Of a DNA stretch of 21,599 bases, positions 13,343 to 21,380 are shown piece by piece (positions within the stretch are counted from its first letter, which is position 1; each line of letters begins with the position of its first letter). The translations under genes were made by a program, and so were the position numbers. Source of the DNA: a virus. Below the pieces are notes generated by a model. It saw nothing but the letters and a program-made list of their open reading frames with translations. It was not told the DNA's origin and searched no databases. Where the stretch lies: IMG/VR virus record IMGVR_UViG_3300043437_000208, positions 1 through 21,599 of that record; one strand, given 5' to 3'.

Positions 13343-13921
13343 TTATTTTAATGCGTTTAAAAGATTTGAAAATTTATCGTTTTGCTTTTCCTTTGGATTC
13401 AAATAGGTGAATGCAACAGGCTTGGAAACCTCGGCAGTTGGACGGCTTGCAACCTCCTCAACAACGGCACTCATGGCTTCGGTAGCTTTACCCATTCCAT
13501 CCATGCGAGTCATCATGTCGGCAATCATACCTTCCAACTTGGTGATACGCTCGCTCATTGATTCCATAGCTTTGGCGTGCTCAGGCATCATTTCAGCTTC
13601 GGCCATTTCCTCCTTCTTTTCGCCTGCTTCGATTTCAACTTCGATTTTTGGCTCTTCTTCGATAGGCATGATTTCAACGATCTTACCCGCTTCGGTTTTG
13701 ATCTTAGCAACACCAACCAATTCATGCTCTCCGTCTGGGGCAGGAACGGCGTTACCATCTCCGTCGATTACCATTACCTCCGCACCAACAACGATTTCAC
13801 CGTTGATTGATACTTGACCACCACTTGCAAGGTCGTACATGGCGAACTCTTGGGCGGGTGGGGTAACTTCGGTCGACATGAGATAGCTTTTAATTTTTAG
13901 CAATTCAGCTTTAATATCCAT
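13343..13921 (-). CDS. Scaffold-like protein with N-terminal beta domain
   Basis: This 192-residue acidic protein has three parts. Residues 25-85 are a compact beta domain (AMYDLASGGQVSINGEIVVG, GEHELVGVAKIKTEAGKIVE). Residues 85-112 are very rich in Glu and Lys. Residues 113-150 form a coiled coil with regular Met/Ile positions (MESMSERITKLEGMIADMMT). The C-terminus is basic (KEKQNDKFSNLLNALK), as often seen where scaffolds bind the coat. It lies between the XkdF-like protease and the capsid gene, which is the place of a scaffold cleaved during head maturation. The N-terminal domain may instead mark a minor head or decoration role. Confidence 0.7.
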   Translation of the reverse strand: MDIKAELLKIKSYLMSTEVTPPAQEFAMYDLASGGQVSINGEIVVGAEVMVIDGDGNAVPAPDGEHELVGVAKIKTEAGKIVEIMPIEEEPKIEVEIEAGEKKEEMAEAEMMPEHAKAMESMSERITKLEGMIADMMTRMDGMGKATEAMSAVVEEVASRPTAEVSKPVAFTYLNPKEKQNDKFSNLLNALK

Positions 13922-13937
13922 GTGAAAAAAGTTTATT

Positions 13938-13953
13938 ACTTATTGAATGGGAA
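13938..13953 (-). promoter_or_regulatory. TTCCCATT-type element before the scaffold-capsid genes
   Basis: The minus strand reads TTCCCATTCAATAAGT, 16 nt before the ATG at 13921. It is identical at 15 of 16 bases to the element at 20593-20608. Confidence 0.35.
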
Positions 13954-13977
13954 GGCAAAAAAAAGTGACAAAAAATT

Positions 13978-14562
13978 TTATAGCATTGCAAGGATTTCGT
14001 CAATCAAAATGACTTCCAACGGTAGTTGCTTGGATGCTTGGAAAGGTGCGTGAATAAAGTCACCTTCAACGCTAAACCCTTTAAACGTTCCGTCTTTAAC
14101 CTGATTCCATACGTCTTCATTGTTCACTTTATACGTTCCAAACCAAGTGCCTTCGGGGCAATCCTCGAAACCTTTTGGTGAACCAATACCACGGTCAGCA
14201 TCGGTAATAAACGACTCGATCATAAACACGTCCTTCACTGGTGTTTTGTGTTCAGTGTTGACGTTGGAAATGTATTGGTTTTGCATAAACTTTTCCGCTA
14301 TCTTCTTAATGGTTTCAGCGGTGTAGGTCACGTAGTACTCACCAAACTTTTCGTCACGTCTGAAAATCATTGAATCGGGTATCATTAACGGACCTGTAAC
14401 CAACCTTTTGTCTTCGTTAGCGGTGAACTTCACACGGTTGTTAAATGCTTGGAAATTGCGCTCGATTGCAGGAGCGTTAACGAGTGCGACAAAGTCAACT
14501 CCCGTGCCTTCGTCATCGTTTACTACAAGCGAGTAAACTGGTAAATCATTGTAAGTATTCAT
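13978..14562 (-). CDS. XkdF-like prohead serine protease
   Basis: This 194-residue protein matches the XkdF-like putative serine protease family that matures the phage head by cutting scaffold and capsid. The N-terminus carries DDEGTGVDFVALVNAPAIER. The probable catalytic His105 lies in NVNTEHK, followed by VFMIESFI. Then comes GTWFGTYKVNNEDVWNQVKD, and the probable nucleophile Ser164 lies in KGFSVEG near the end. The family spacing of His, ESFI and GFSxEG is intact. The next genes downstream are the scaffold-like and capsid genes, its expected substrates. It starts 1 nt after the tape-measure stop and is separated from the scaffold gene by 56 nt of AT-rich sequence. Confidence 0.88.
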   Translation of the reverse strand: MNTYNDLPVYSLVVNDDEGTGVDFVALVNAPAIERNFQAFNNRVKFTANEDKRLVTGPLMIPDSMIFRRDEKFGEYYVTYTAETIKKIAEKFMQNQYISNVNTEHKTPVKDVFMIESFITDADRGIGSPKGFEDCPEGTWFGTYKVNNEDVWNQVKDGTFKGFSVEGDFIHAPFQASKQLPLEVILIDEILAML

Positions 14563-14563
14563 A

Positions 14564-16486
14564 TTATTTTCCTAATGTTGCGGTTCTTTGTAATCTTTGT
14601 GAGCGTTTTTGTTTGTCTGAAATATCGGTTTCAAGTACGTAGGTTCTAACCGATTGTTGTTGTAGGTTACCCTGTGCATCTAATTGTAATTGGGTGCTTC
14701 CGATTGTTGGTGTAGTTGTGGCCATTGCGGATGGGGATGGTACTGAACCAACACCACCACCGCCACCTTCGGAACCTGAACCGCCTTGGAATTGGGTTTT
14801 TGAAATTTTAGCAACTTGTGCAAGTCCAGTGGTCAAGGCAATACCCGCTTCAACAAATTGCGCACCTGTTGCAAGCTTGATCGGGTTACCCCCTGCGGTC
14901 AATGCTCCGTTAACAGCTAAGAAAGTACTAATCAAAGCTTGTGCAATACTGAACTTTTTATTTCTTTCAAATGCTTTCCTTTGGCTCGCTTCATCCTTTT
15001 TAGCAAAGGCATTGTTTAACTCAGTCAAAGCATTTAAGCTATCAATAGTCAGCTTACCCCATTTGTTAATATTTGCTTGCCTTGTTTTAAATAAATCTAT
15101 TTCAATTTGTTTTCTTGCTTCGGCACTTCTAATTTCTGCTTGAGTAACATTATTTAATTCAGTTACATAACCTTTTAAACCTTCAATCGATTGTTTTCTT
15201 GCTTCATCACTTTGCTCTTGTAATGTACTTGTTTTTTCTAAACTTCTAAAAGTAAGCTCATCTAATTCTTCGGTAGCTTTTTGCCTTTCTTTTAAAATTT
15301 TATCTGCTTCTTGTTGTGCTTTTTTATTTGCTTCTTCTGTTTTTTTCCTATCCTCTTCATTTAATTTTTGAATTTCCAACTTGAAACCCGCTTGCTCGTT
15401 GGTTATTTTGTCAAGTGATTTTTGTAGTTCTTCTTCGGTTTTCTTTCCTTCTTCTGCAACCTTTTCAGGGTCAAAAATTGTTTCTGCAAGTAATTGGTCA
15501 AAGCTTGAAAGATTTAATTTAAAGTCAATACCCGCACCAAAAAAGTTAGCCGTTTCAATCAATCCATTAATCAACCCGTCAACCATTAATGTAACTGCTT
15601 TAATAGGGCTGAAAAGTGCCATAATAACACCTTTGGCAATTTCTTGGTTACGTTTAGATGCCTCAACCGCTTGTTTTGTCGCAAGTTGTTGGCCTTTAAT
15701 TTGGTTCTTTATTCCCGCAATAATTGCGTCGGTTTCCTTAATCTTAATGTTTAAGATTTCACGTTGTGACTTACCTTGTAATTTTAGAATGTTCTCGGTG
15801 TCCTTAGTTAAATCATATTTTTTTTGCGCTTGTTCGGTATCTTGTTTAGATACTTCAATGTAGTTTTCAGTTTCTTTCGATACGCCACCAACCGCTTCTT
15901 TAAGATCATCCCAATAAGCTACAAGTACACCAATCAAAACAATGATAGCACCGATACCCGTAGCAATTAACGCACGGGAAAATCCCTTTGTGGCCGTCGT
16001 TGCTACGTTTGTTGCAACCGCATTTTCCGTTTGCGCCTTACTCAAAAATGCTAACGAAAACGCACTGTCTTTTTGAAGGATGTTTGTAATTGCAGTCACC
16101 CCTTGAAGCAAAGCCATTGCACCCTGTGTTTTCTTGATCGCTTCCTCAACTGCTTTATTCTCTGAGCCAAACAAAGCCATTGCACCCTGAGCCGCTGCAA
16201 AACCGCCTGCAATCCCTTGCGCTGCTTGACTAAACGCATCCAACTTGAACGTATCAGAAGACAAAGCTTTAATAGCGTTCTTGGTATCACCGATTTGGTC
16301 TTTAACCTCCCCCGCTCTTTGTTGCAACTTTTTAAAGGCTTCCGTTCCCGTCTGCCCTGCGGTAGCCATTTTGTTCAACTCGTTTTCAATCGAGCGCAAC
16401 TCCTGCTTTAAGTTCTTGAATTGCCCCGTGGCTTGGTCGGTTTCACTCTTAACTCGTAATACTATATCCTTTTGTACGTCTGCCAT
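14564..16486 (-). CDS. Tape measure protein
   Basis: This 640-residue protein sets tail length and may help DNA pass the membrane. Residues 10-85 form a coiled coil (KSETDQATGQFKNLKQELRS). Residues 85-150 are Ala/Gly-rich with an internal QGAMAL repeat. A membrane-type span lies at about 173-191 (GIGAIIVLIGVLVAYW). A long charged helix covers about 350-460 (KKTEEANKKAQQEADKILKE), then a second hydrophobic Ala/Gly section, then a Gly/Ser linker and basic end. At roughly 1.5 angstrom per residue it predicts a tail near 95 nm, short for a siphovirus. Usually the tail chaperone gene lies just upstream; here three genes intervene. The start overlaps the upstream stop by 1 nt. Part of the helix is locally AT-rich. 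Confidence 0.85.
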   Translation of the reverse strand: MADVQKDIVLRVKSETDQATGQFKNLKQELRSIENELNKMATAGQTGTEAFKKLQQRAGEVKDQIGDTKNAIKALSSDTFKLDAFSQAAQGIAGGFAAAQGAMALFGSENKAVEEAIKKTQGAMALLQGVTAITNILQKDSAFSLAFLSKAQTENAVATNVATTATKGFSRALIATGIGAIIVLIGVLVAYWDDLKEAVGGVSKETENYIEVSKQDTEQAQKKYDLTKDTENILKLQGKSQREILNIKIKETDAIIAGIKNQIKGQQLATKQAVEASKRNQEIAKGVIMALFSPIKAVTLMVDGLINGLIETANFFGAGIDFKLNLSSFDQLLAETIFDPEKVAEEGKKTEEELQKSLDKITNEQAGFKLEIQKLNEEDRKKTEEANKKAQQEADKILKERQKATEELDELTFRSLEKTSTLQEQSDEARKQSIEGLKGYVTELNNVTQAEIRSAEARKQIEIDLFKTRQANINKWGKLTIDSLNALTELNNAFAKKDEASQRKAFERNKKFSIAQALISTFLAVNGALTAGGNPIKLATGAQFVEAGIALTTGLAQVAKISKTQFQGGSGSEGGGGGVGSVPSPSAMATTTPTIGSTQLQLDAQGNLQQQSVRTYVLETDISDKQKRSQRLQRTATLGK

Positions 16487-18699
16487 TATTCTGTTATTAA
16501 TTGGGGTTTAGGTTCGTCTGAAATAAATGCACCCGTACCTCCCGTTAATTGAAAAACGGTTGGTTCAAATGGTGCTAAGTCCAATACTTTTAAAAGTTCG
16601 ATTGAGGTACTTTCGTCACTATTTGCATCGTAATCATTTACCGATAAAAGGTAAAACAAAGTGCCGTTAATATAAATCGGTTTGCGGAAGTCAAGGTTCA
16701 ACACGTCAACTGCGGAAAGTTGCACAAATAACTTGACTTTCTTAGCGTCTTTGTCGGTGTATAGGTTGACGTAATCCAACCAAAAACGATTGAATAGGTT
16801 GTTGTTGGTGTACCTATAAATCGCTCCGCTTGTTTCGTCCGATTGGTAGTACAACTCCCGTGGAATGCCAAAACATAAATCGGTTGTTGGGTTGTATGGG
16901 TTATCTAAATTACCTGCGTACGGGTAACTGGTGTATTCAGTACCCTCGAAAACAAACTCCGTATCGCTCGGAAATTCAATGTACTCATGGTAAAGAATAC
17001 GAAGGTTGGGAGTAACGGGTTTCACGTCTAAATTAACATCACCACTAACTGAACTTCCTTTGTTATCCATGTCGTAATACCGTGCGTAAATGCGTGGGCT
17101 TGGTGAAAATCCAACCATTACGCTATTGCCAAATCCAACGTCCTCGGATTGCTCACCATTGCTGAACTCATTTGAACTAATGTAGGTCCGTGAACCATAA
17201 CTTGATTGGTATGCACTTTGGTAACGCTTCTCAAAGTAACCGCCCGCATCCTTGTAATTGAACTTGTACGTCTTCGGGTTCATGTAACCACATGGCACTA
17301 CTTCGTAACCTTTCTCAACGTCCCAACGTGAAGTCCAATCGAGGTAAGTTGAACTATCGTAGAAGTCCGAGAACGGCTCGATGTATAGTTTCTTCGGGTC
17401 GTATTTATCGGGCATGATAAACAAGTTGAACATACGAACCAAGTACATTAAAAAGTCGGATTGCTTAACCTTGGGTACAATGGTTTCGTTCATGTTCCAA
17501 TCAAACCCCGGTTGCATCAATGGTGTTCCACTGATTTGATTTAACCAATATGTTCCATCGGTAAAAATACGCACGTAAGGTGCAGGTGAAATTGGCGTAC
17601 CGCTATCAACTGAAAAATCCATCCACACTTCAACGTAATCGGAAGTGGTCAAACTCATTTGTAAAATTCCGCTCAACTGTTGTGCCGTTGAACCTCCACC
17701 TGCAACCCATGTGTATTCAATAATTTGGGTTAATGTAGTTCCATTTTTACGAACGTACACTTTAACCGTCTGATCAAATCCAAGTGCCAAGTTAGGTTGA
17801 ACGTTAACACGTACTTGAATATTGAAATCACCGTTAAATGGTGGGGTGTATCGCTTATTCGTGGTATCATAACCGCCACCGTCAAAGAATGGTGAAGGCG
17901 TATCGGTAGCCATGTTCACCTTTTGAAGCGTGCCATCAGCAATATCTTGAATACCACCACTCAAACCAATGTAAAACAACGCACCGCTCATTTGCTCTTC
18001 CGTCAAATAAGGTACACCACTAACGCCATACGGTACTATCAATTGCTTAAACCATTGCGACGTAAGAAAGTCACTTTCATAAGTAAATCCTGCACCGCTC
18101 ACAATCTTATCGAGGTACTTTTTTACCGAAATAGCAGGGTAAAAGTCAGCCGTAGTAAATACGTCCGCATAAGGTGCAGGGGCTTGGGTACGTGTGAAAC
18201 TCGCTTGACCGTAATCAATGGCAGGGTAATAGTAATCGTTACCCGTGCTTCCCACCGAATTAGTCCACGCATCCACGATATTACTCCCATCCCATTCGTG
18301 ATTCAACTCGCTAAAATCTAAATCCGTCAATTCGCTATCACCTAACTGCTTAAACAAGTTCACATTCTCACCGTACAAACCTACTTCGTACGTCTTAAAT
18401 TGGCCGTCACTTTTAACCGCTAACAACTGAGCAATTCCATTAAACACCTCAACACTATTCTGCAACACGTAAGCATTTACCCTCACGCTCGGGTCAAATC
18501 CAATTACCCACTGATCAAATCGGTAAATTGAACCAAACACGTTATCGTTATGCGGGGTTCCTGGCACTTCAATGGTTCTACTAACCGTTCCTTTGCGTTC
18601 TACGGGGTTTTCTATATCAGTGATGGAATAGGTTAAGCGTATATCAATATCATCGCTTAAATCCAATCTTTGCCCGTCAATGTAAAGTTCTGTTATCAT
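16486..18699 (-). CDS. Large tail-tip/baseplate-type protein
   Basis: This 737-residue, largely beta-sheet protein starts MITELYIDGQRLDLSDDIDI, followed by RKGTVSRTIEVPGTPHNDNV. That N-terminal pattern (a polypeptide-defining strand, then SRTIxxPGTxxN..FG) is one I associate with baseplate/tail-tip proteins of Bacteroidota phages. The middle is Tyr, Asp and Gly rich (FDGGGYDTTNKRYTPPFNG, YKDAGGYFEKRYQSAYQSSY). A later block, MPDKYDPKKLYIEPFSDFYD, is also typical. There is no signal peptide or enzymatic motif. It overlaps the upstream tail gene by 4 nt. Position directly before the tape measure fits a tail hub or tip protein, perhaps with host contact. Confidence 0.7.
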   Translation of the reverse strand: MITELYIDGQRLDLSDDIDIRLTYSITDIENPVERKGTVSRTIEVPGTPHNDNVFGSIYRFDQWVIGFDPSVRVNAYVLQNSVEVFNGIAQLLAVKSDGQFKTYEVGLYGENVNLFKQLGDSELTDLDFSELNHEWDGSNIVDAWTNSVGSTGNDYYYPAIDYGQASFTRTQAPAPYADVFTTADFYPAISVKKYLDKIVSGAGFTYESDFLTSQWFKQLIVPYGVSGVPYLTEEQMSGALFYIGLSGGIQDIADGTLQKVNMATDTPSPFFDGGGYDTTNKRYTPPFNGDFNIQVRVNVQPNLALGFDQTVKVYVRKNGTTLTQIIEYTWVAGGGSTAQQLSGILQMSLTTSDYVEVWMDFSVDSGTPISPAPYVRIFTDGTYWLNQISGTPLMQPGFDWNMNETIVPKVKQSDFLMYLVRMFNLFIMPDKYDPKKLYIEPFSDFYDSSTYLDWTSRWDVEKGYEVVPCGYMNPKTYKFNYKDAGGYFEKRYQSAYQSSYGSRTYISSNEFSNGEQSEDVGFGNSVMVGFSPSPRIYARYYDMDNKGSSVSGDVNLDVKPVTPNLRILYHEYIEFPSDTEFVFEGTEYTSYPYAGNLDNPYNPTTDLCFGIPRELYYQSDETSGAIYRYTNNNLFNRFWLDYVNLYTDKDAKKVKLFVQLSAVDVLNLDFRKPIYINGTLFYLLSVNDYDANSDESTSIELLKVLDLAPFEPTVFQLTGGTGAFISDEPKPQLITE

Positions 18700-20024
18700 A
18701 ACGGCATCGCTTCGTCAAAGGTGAATTTGTAGGTAATGGTTAACGTGTGCAACTGATCGAAGTCACGTTTCCAAACATTGTAAGCCGTATCGGTTACCAA
18801 AATGGGAACTAAGTAATCAACTACACCTTCGTCGGTATTAAAAGCCTTGCGTAACCAAAGACGTGGGGAACGTACCATTTGCGCTAACCACTCAAATTCT
18901 TCGTCGGTCAACCAATCGGAAGAAACGGTAAACTCCTTGGAGTAATCAACTTGGGCGTTGTATTTTGAAAAGTTAGTGTACCATCCATAAATACCACTAT
19001 TCCCTTCAAATCCATCCGTCAAATAAGGACGGCTCGCTTCAACACGTGTAATGTTTTGCCTTTCTCGGTTTGGCTTGGTGAACACGTAACTATCTACCCC
19101 ACCTAATTGGTTCTCAAAATGAACCTCGGTAAAGTCGTATCGTGGGCACTCATCGGTTAACCTTACAACGTATTCAATAGTTGCTTGGTTAATTCCTTCA
19201 TCTTGAAATCCAGTGACAGTATAGTAACCCGTGCCGAGGATATTCGGCGAAACAGGGAAATCACCTTCGCCACTTTCAGAATCACTTGTTAAACTTGAAC
19301 TTAAATTGCGCACATCCAAAGGCATGAATGGAACGGCAATCATGTTATATTCGTTTTCCTCGCTCGATGCGTGTGACGTTTGATTGATCGTTGGAATGTA
19401 ATACTCACGAATCAACGAATTCTCGGAATCGTAATATTGGTAGCGTATGTAATCAATGTTTGGGTCAACTTCTTTACTACATAAAAAATAAAGATTTCCG
19501 CTTTGATTATACGTTACCGAAGCAACTGCCTTGGTTGATTGTGGTCGGTTGGTCAATGGTAATTTAAAATCTACCGCATCACTATCTATCCAATAATTAG
19601 TTTTGAAGTATGGAAATTGCGCAAAGTCAAAAACAGTCCAAGCACCGTTGTAAATAATAGCAGGTTCTGCATCGGTTGGTGCAGGGCTTCCACCCGTGTA
19701 CTCTTCATCGAATTCTACTTCGAACTCAATGTATTGAGAAGGGCATCCAAAGCTTTCGGATACTACAATCGAACCATCTGCAATTCGTGGGGTAACTTCA
19801 AAGTAACCTCGCACTATTTCCTGAAAATTGAACCTTCCACGGTTGCTATTCGTCACGCTCGGTACAGTTTTTAATTTCGCTACCAAGTTTCCATTTATCG
19901 AAACATTTGCAACGTATCGGAAATTCGGCTCGGTGCTATTATCACTATCAACCACGTATACCAACGGATTGCCCGCAGGTGAATACCTTGGTTCAGTTAC
20001 TTGGGTTATTATCGTTATTGCCAT
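18696..20024 (-). CDS. Tail protein, probable distal-tail component
   Basis: This 442-residue protein is rich in beta strands and starts MAITIITQVTEPRYSPAGNP. Residues 25-90 look like a beta-sandwich domain (VANVSINGNLVAKLKTVPSV). The middle contains SGNLYFLCSKEVDPNIDYIR. Near the C-terminus are DFTEVHFENQLGGVDSYVF and LAQMVRSPRLWLRKAF, blocks I recall from Bacteroidota phage tail proteins. It lies between the gp10-like gene and the large tail-tip protein, with a 4-nt overlap to the latter. A distal-tail or baseplate ring role is likely from context, not proven by motif. Confidence 0.65.
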   Translation of the reverse strand: MAITIITQVTEPRYSPAGNPLVYVVDSDNSTEPNFRYVANVSINGNLVAKLKTVPSVTNSNRGRFNFQEIVRGYFEVTPRIADGSIVVSESFGCPSQYIEFEVEFDEEYTGGSPAPTDAEPAIIYNGAWTVFDFAQFPYFKTNYWIDSDAVDFKLPLTNRPQSTKAVASVTYNQSGNLYFLCSKEVDPNIDYIRYQYYDSENSLIREYYIPTINQTSHASSEENEYNMIAVPFMPLDVRNLSSSLTSDSESGEGDFPVSPNILGTGYYTVTGFQDEGINQATIEYVVRLTDECPRYDFTEVHFENQLGGVDSYVFTKPNRERQNITRVEASRPYLTDGFEGNSGIYGWYTNFSKYNAQVDYSKEFTVSSDWLTDEEFEWLAQMVRSPRLWLRKAFNTDEGVVDYLVPILVTDTAYNVWKRDFDQLHTLTITYKFTFDEAMPL

Positions 20025-20025
20025 A

Positions 20026-20592
20026 TCATTTAAAAATCACTGCGGTCATCGCTTGGGCTGTAAATTCTGCAACCCTTTGCGCTAAATCATTTAATCTGTT
20101 TTCGGTAAGTGTTGGTTGAACGAATGGGTGAGCATAAGTTCCCTTTTTGTAAATGCTTCTACGAACTCGGGAAGCCAAAGAATAAACGTCTTTTTTACCG
20201 CTCGCCATATTTTTGAATTGTACCCATTTCACCATATCGTCTAATCGTGGGTATTCCTTAACCGTGAATGGTGAGTTAGGTGCTTTGGTACTGCTTTCAG
20301 TACCTTTTTGCCCGTACTCCAACGTCTTCCAGTACGCAGGTGCTACAATTTCAACAACGTACTCTTTGCCAAAACGTTTCATAGGCAAGGGCACGGTGCC
20401 TGCTTGAAGATTCCCCGTAACTTGGCTTCCGTTATCTTTAATTTGTTTGCGGAATAACTCGATCTGTTCGTGACACCAATCGACTATTTCCTTTTCAACA
20501 CCTTCAAAAGCTTGGTCAACGTCGGTAGTACCAAACCCACCAACCGCAGGATTGAACGCACCACTCACATCGTTGAACTCGATAAATGCCAT
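20026..20592 (-). CDS. HK97 gp10-like tail-completion protein
   Basis: This 188-residue protein matches the pattern of gp10-like minor structural proteins. An N-terminal helix (QAFEGVEKEIVDWCHEQIEL, 26-45) is followed by TGNLQAGTVPLPMKRFGKEY, then VEIVAPAYWKTLEYGQKGTE. The last includes the family-type segment where the chain reaches a conserved Tyr-Gly. The C-terminus has RSIYKKGTYAHPFVQPTLTE, close to the typical HPFxxPA motif, and a final helix. Such proteins cap or complete the tail at the neck. It lies directly after the frameshifted chaperone gene, separated by a 27-nt gap carrying a TTCCCATT-type element. Confidence 0.75.
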   Translation of the reverse strand: MAFIEFNDVSGAFNPAVGGFGTTDVDQAFEGVEKEIVDWCHEQIELFRKQIKDNGSQVTGNLQAGTVPLPMKRFGKEYVVEIVAPAYWKTLEYGQKGTESSTKAPNSPFTVKEYPRLDDMVKWVQFKNMASGKKDVYSLASRVRRSIYKKGTYAHPFVQPTLTENRLNDLAQRVAEFTAQAMTAVIFK

Positions 20593-20608
20593 ACTTATTA
20601 AATGGGAA
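20593..20608 (-). promoter_or_regulatory. TTCCCATT-type element before the tail genes
   Basis: The minus strand reads TTCCCATTTAATAAGT immediately before the ATG at 20592. Near copies occur before the scaffold gene (15 of 16 bases) and before the portal unit (13 of 16). Confidence 0.35.
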
Positions 20609-20619
20609 ATCCTAAAAAG

Positions 20620-20895
20620 TTACCCATTCGCTCGACGCTTTATTTCAAACGCTTCATGCTTGCTTTTCTCAACTTGGTAACTCGCATAATTCAAGAACTC
20701 AATCGCTGGAAGTTCAAATACTTCATTCCATTTTAGAACGTCGCTATTCGCTAACCTATCAATTACGACAATCCAACCGTATCGCTCGGTGAATCCTGTT
20801 CCAATGTCAGGGCGTCCATCTCCGCCTTCAACGTCTGAATTTCCTTGTCCAAATAGGTTGGTAAATCTTCTAGCAACCTCACCCAACTGGCCAAA
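20620..20895 (-). CDS. -1 frame extension of the tail assembly chaperone
   Basis: This frame is open from the T-run to a stop at 20620. Its own first start-like codon is only a TTG at 20886, so translation most likely enters by a -1 slip within the run of nine T. The extension would add about 91 residues, entering as FGQLGEVARR. It includes a Gly/Asp-rich linker and a C-terminal domain (YGWIVVIDRLANSDVLKWNE then VFELPAIEFLNYASYQVEKS) and ends KRRANG. By analogy with lambda gpG-T, the longer form would bind the tail tube protein while the shared N-terminal part binds the tape measure. The fusion would be about 253 residues. Confidence 0.7.
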   Translation of the reverse strand, partial: FGQLGEVARRFTNLFGQGNSDVEGGDGRPDIGTGFTERYGWIVVIDRLANSDVLKWNEVFELPAIEFLNYASYQVEKSKHEAFEIKRRANG

Positions 20896-21380
20896 AAAAA
20901 AGCGGACAAACCCAATGCTTCAATCGCTAACATTTTTTCCTTCACCAACGTAGCACGCTTTGCATGGTCCTTACCGTTGTACTTTTTAGGTAACCAACCA
21001 AACTTCGTTTCACGCAAAAGCGATGCAACGCACAAATGTAAGTTCTTTACACCGTCCTCTTTCGTCTTATTCCACTCACTAATTTCAACGAATTGAGCGG
21101 TGTTGATTTCGTCAAAGAATCGGGTTACATAGTAACGCTTGCCGTCTATTTTAACGAATGATTTGAACGGCTTAAACGGCTCTTTCTCTAACTGCTTTGC
21201 AATGGCTTCGTATCGCTTGCGTAAGTCAATCAATGGGTAATTATCAACCGCATCGAAACCGTTACCCTCAACGATTGCCACAACCGAGCGCATATACTCC
21301 CACCCTTCCAAGTGATTGAGGTCGGCTAATAGTTGATACTGACCTACGGTTAATTTTTTCCAAATGTTATTGTATTGCAT
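20763..21380 (-). CDS. Tail assembly chaperone-like protein
   Basis: The zero-frame product is 205 residues and starts MQYNNIWKKLTVGQYQLLAD. Blocks include WEYMRSVVAIVEGNGFDAVD, KSFVKIDGKRYYVTRFFDEI, HLCVASLLRETKFGWLPKKY and LGLSAFFLASWVRLLEDLP, in a mostly helical protein with no membrane segment. GCT TTT TTT TTG at residues 160-163 forms a run of nine T; beyond it a second frame continues for about 90 codons. A gene for a short product and a frameshifted longer product is the signature of tail assembly chaperones. It overlaps the terminase stop by 14 nt, and a position directly after terminase is unusual for this function. If not a chaperone, it is a structural protein of unknown role. Confidence 0.7.
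   Translation of the reverse strand: MQYNNIWKKLTVGQYQLLADLNHLEGWEYMRSVVAIVEGNGFDAVDNYPLIDLRKRYEAIAKQLEKEPFKPFKSFVKIDGKRYYVTRFFDEINTAQFVEISEWNKTKEDGVKNLHLCVASLLRETKFGWLPKKYNGKDHAKRATLVKEKMLAIEALGLSAFFLASWVRLLEDLPTYLDKEIQTLKAEMDALTLEQDSPSDTVGLS
20893..20901 (-). promoter_or_regulatory. Slippery site for -1 frameshifting
   Basis: Nine T in the minus strand give T TTT TTT at codons 160-162 of the chaperone-like gene, allowing both tRNAs to re-pair after a one-base backward slip. The -1 frame is the one that stays open to 20620. Confidence 0.7.

Noticed and set aside
13407-13817. 136-codon plus-strand frame opposite the scaffold-like gene
   Set aside because: It consists of Ser/Ile/Thr repeats, which arise as the complement of Glu/Met/Ala codons.
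14694-15863. Long plus-strand frames (149 and 160 codons) opposite the tape measure
   Set aside because: They are antisense shadows of Ala/Lys/Glu-rich coding, low in complexity, and no plus-strand gene is otherwise supported in the window.
16110-16195. Short DNA repeat (AAAGCCATTGCACCCTG, two copies) in the tape measure
   Set aside because: It encodes an in-frame QGAMAL repeat of the protein, so ordinary internal protein duplication explains it.
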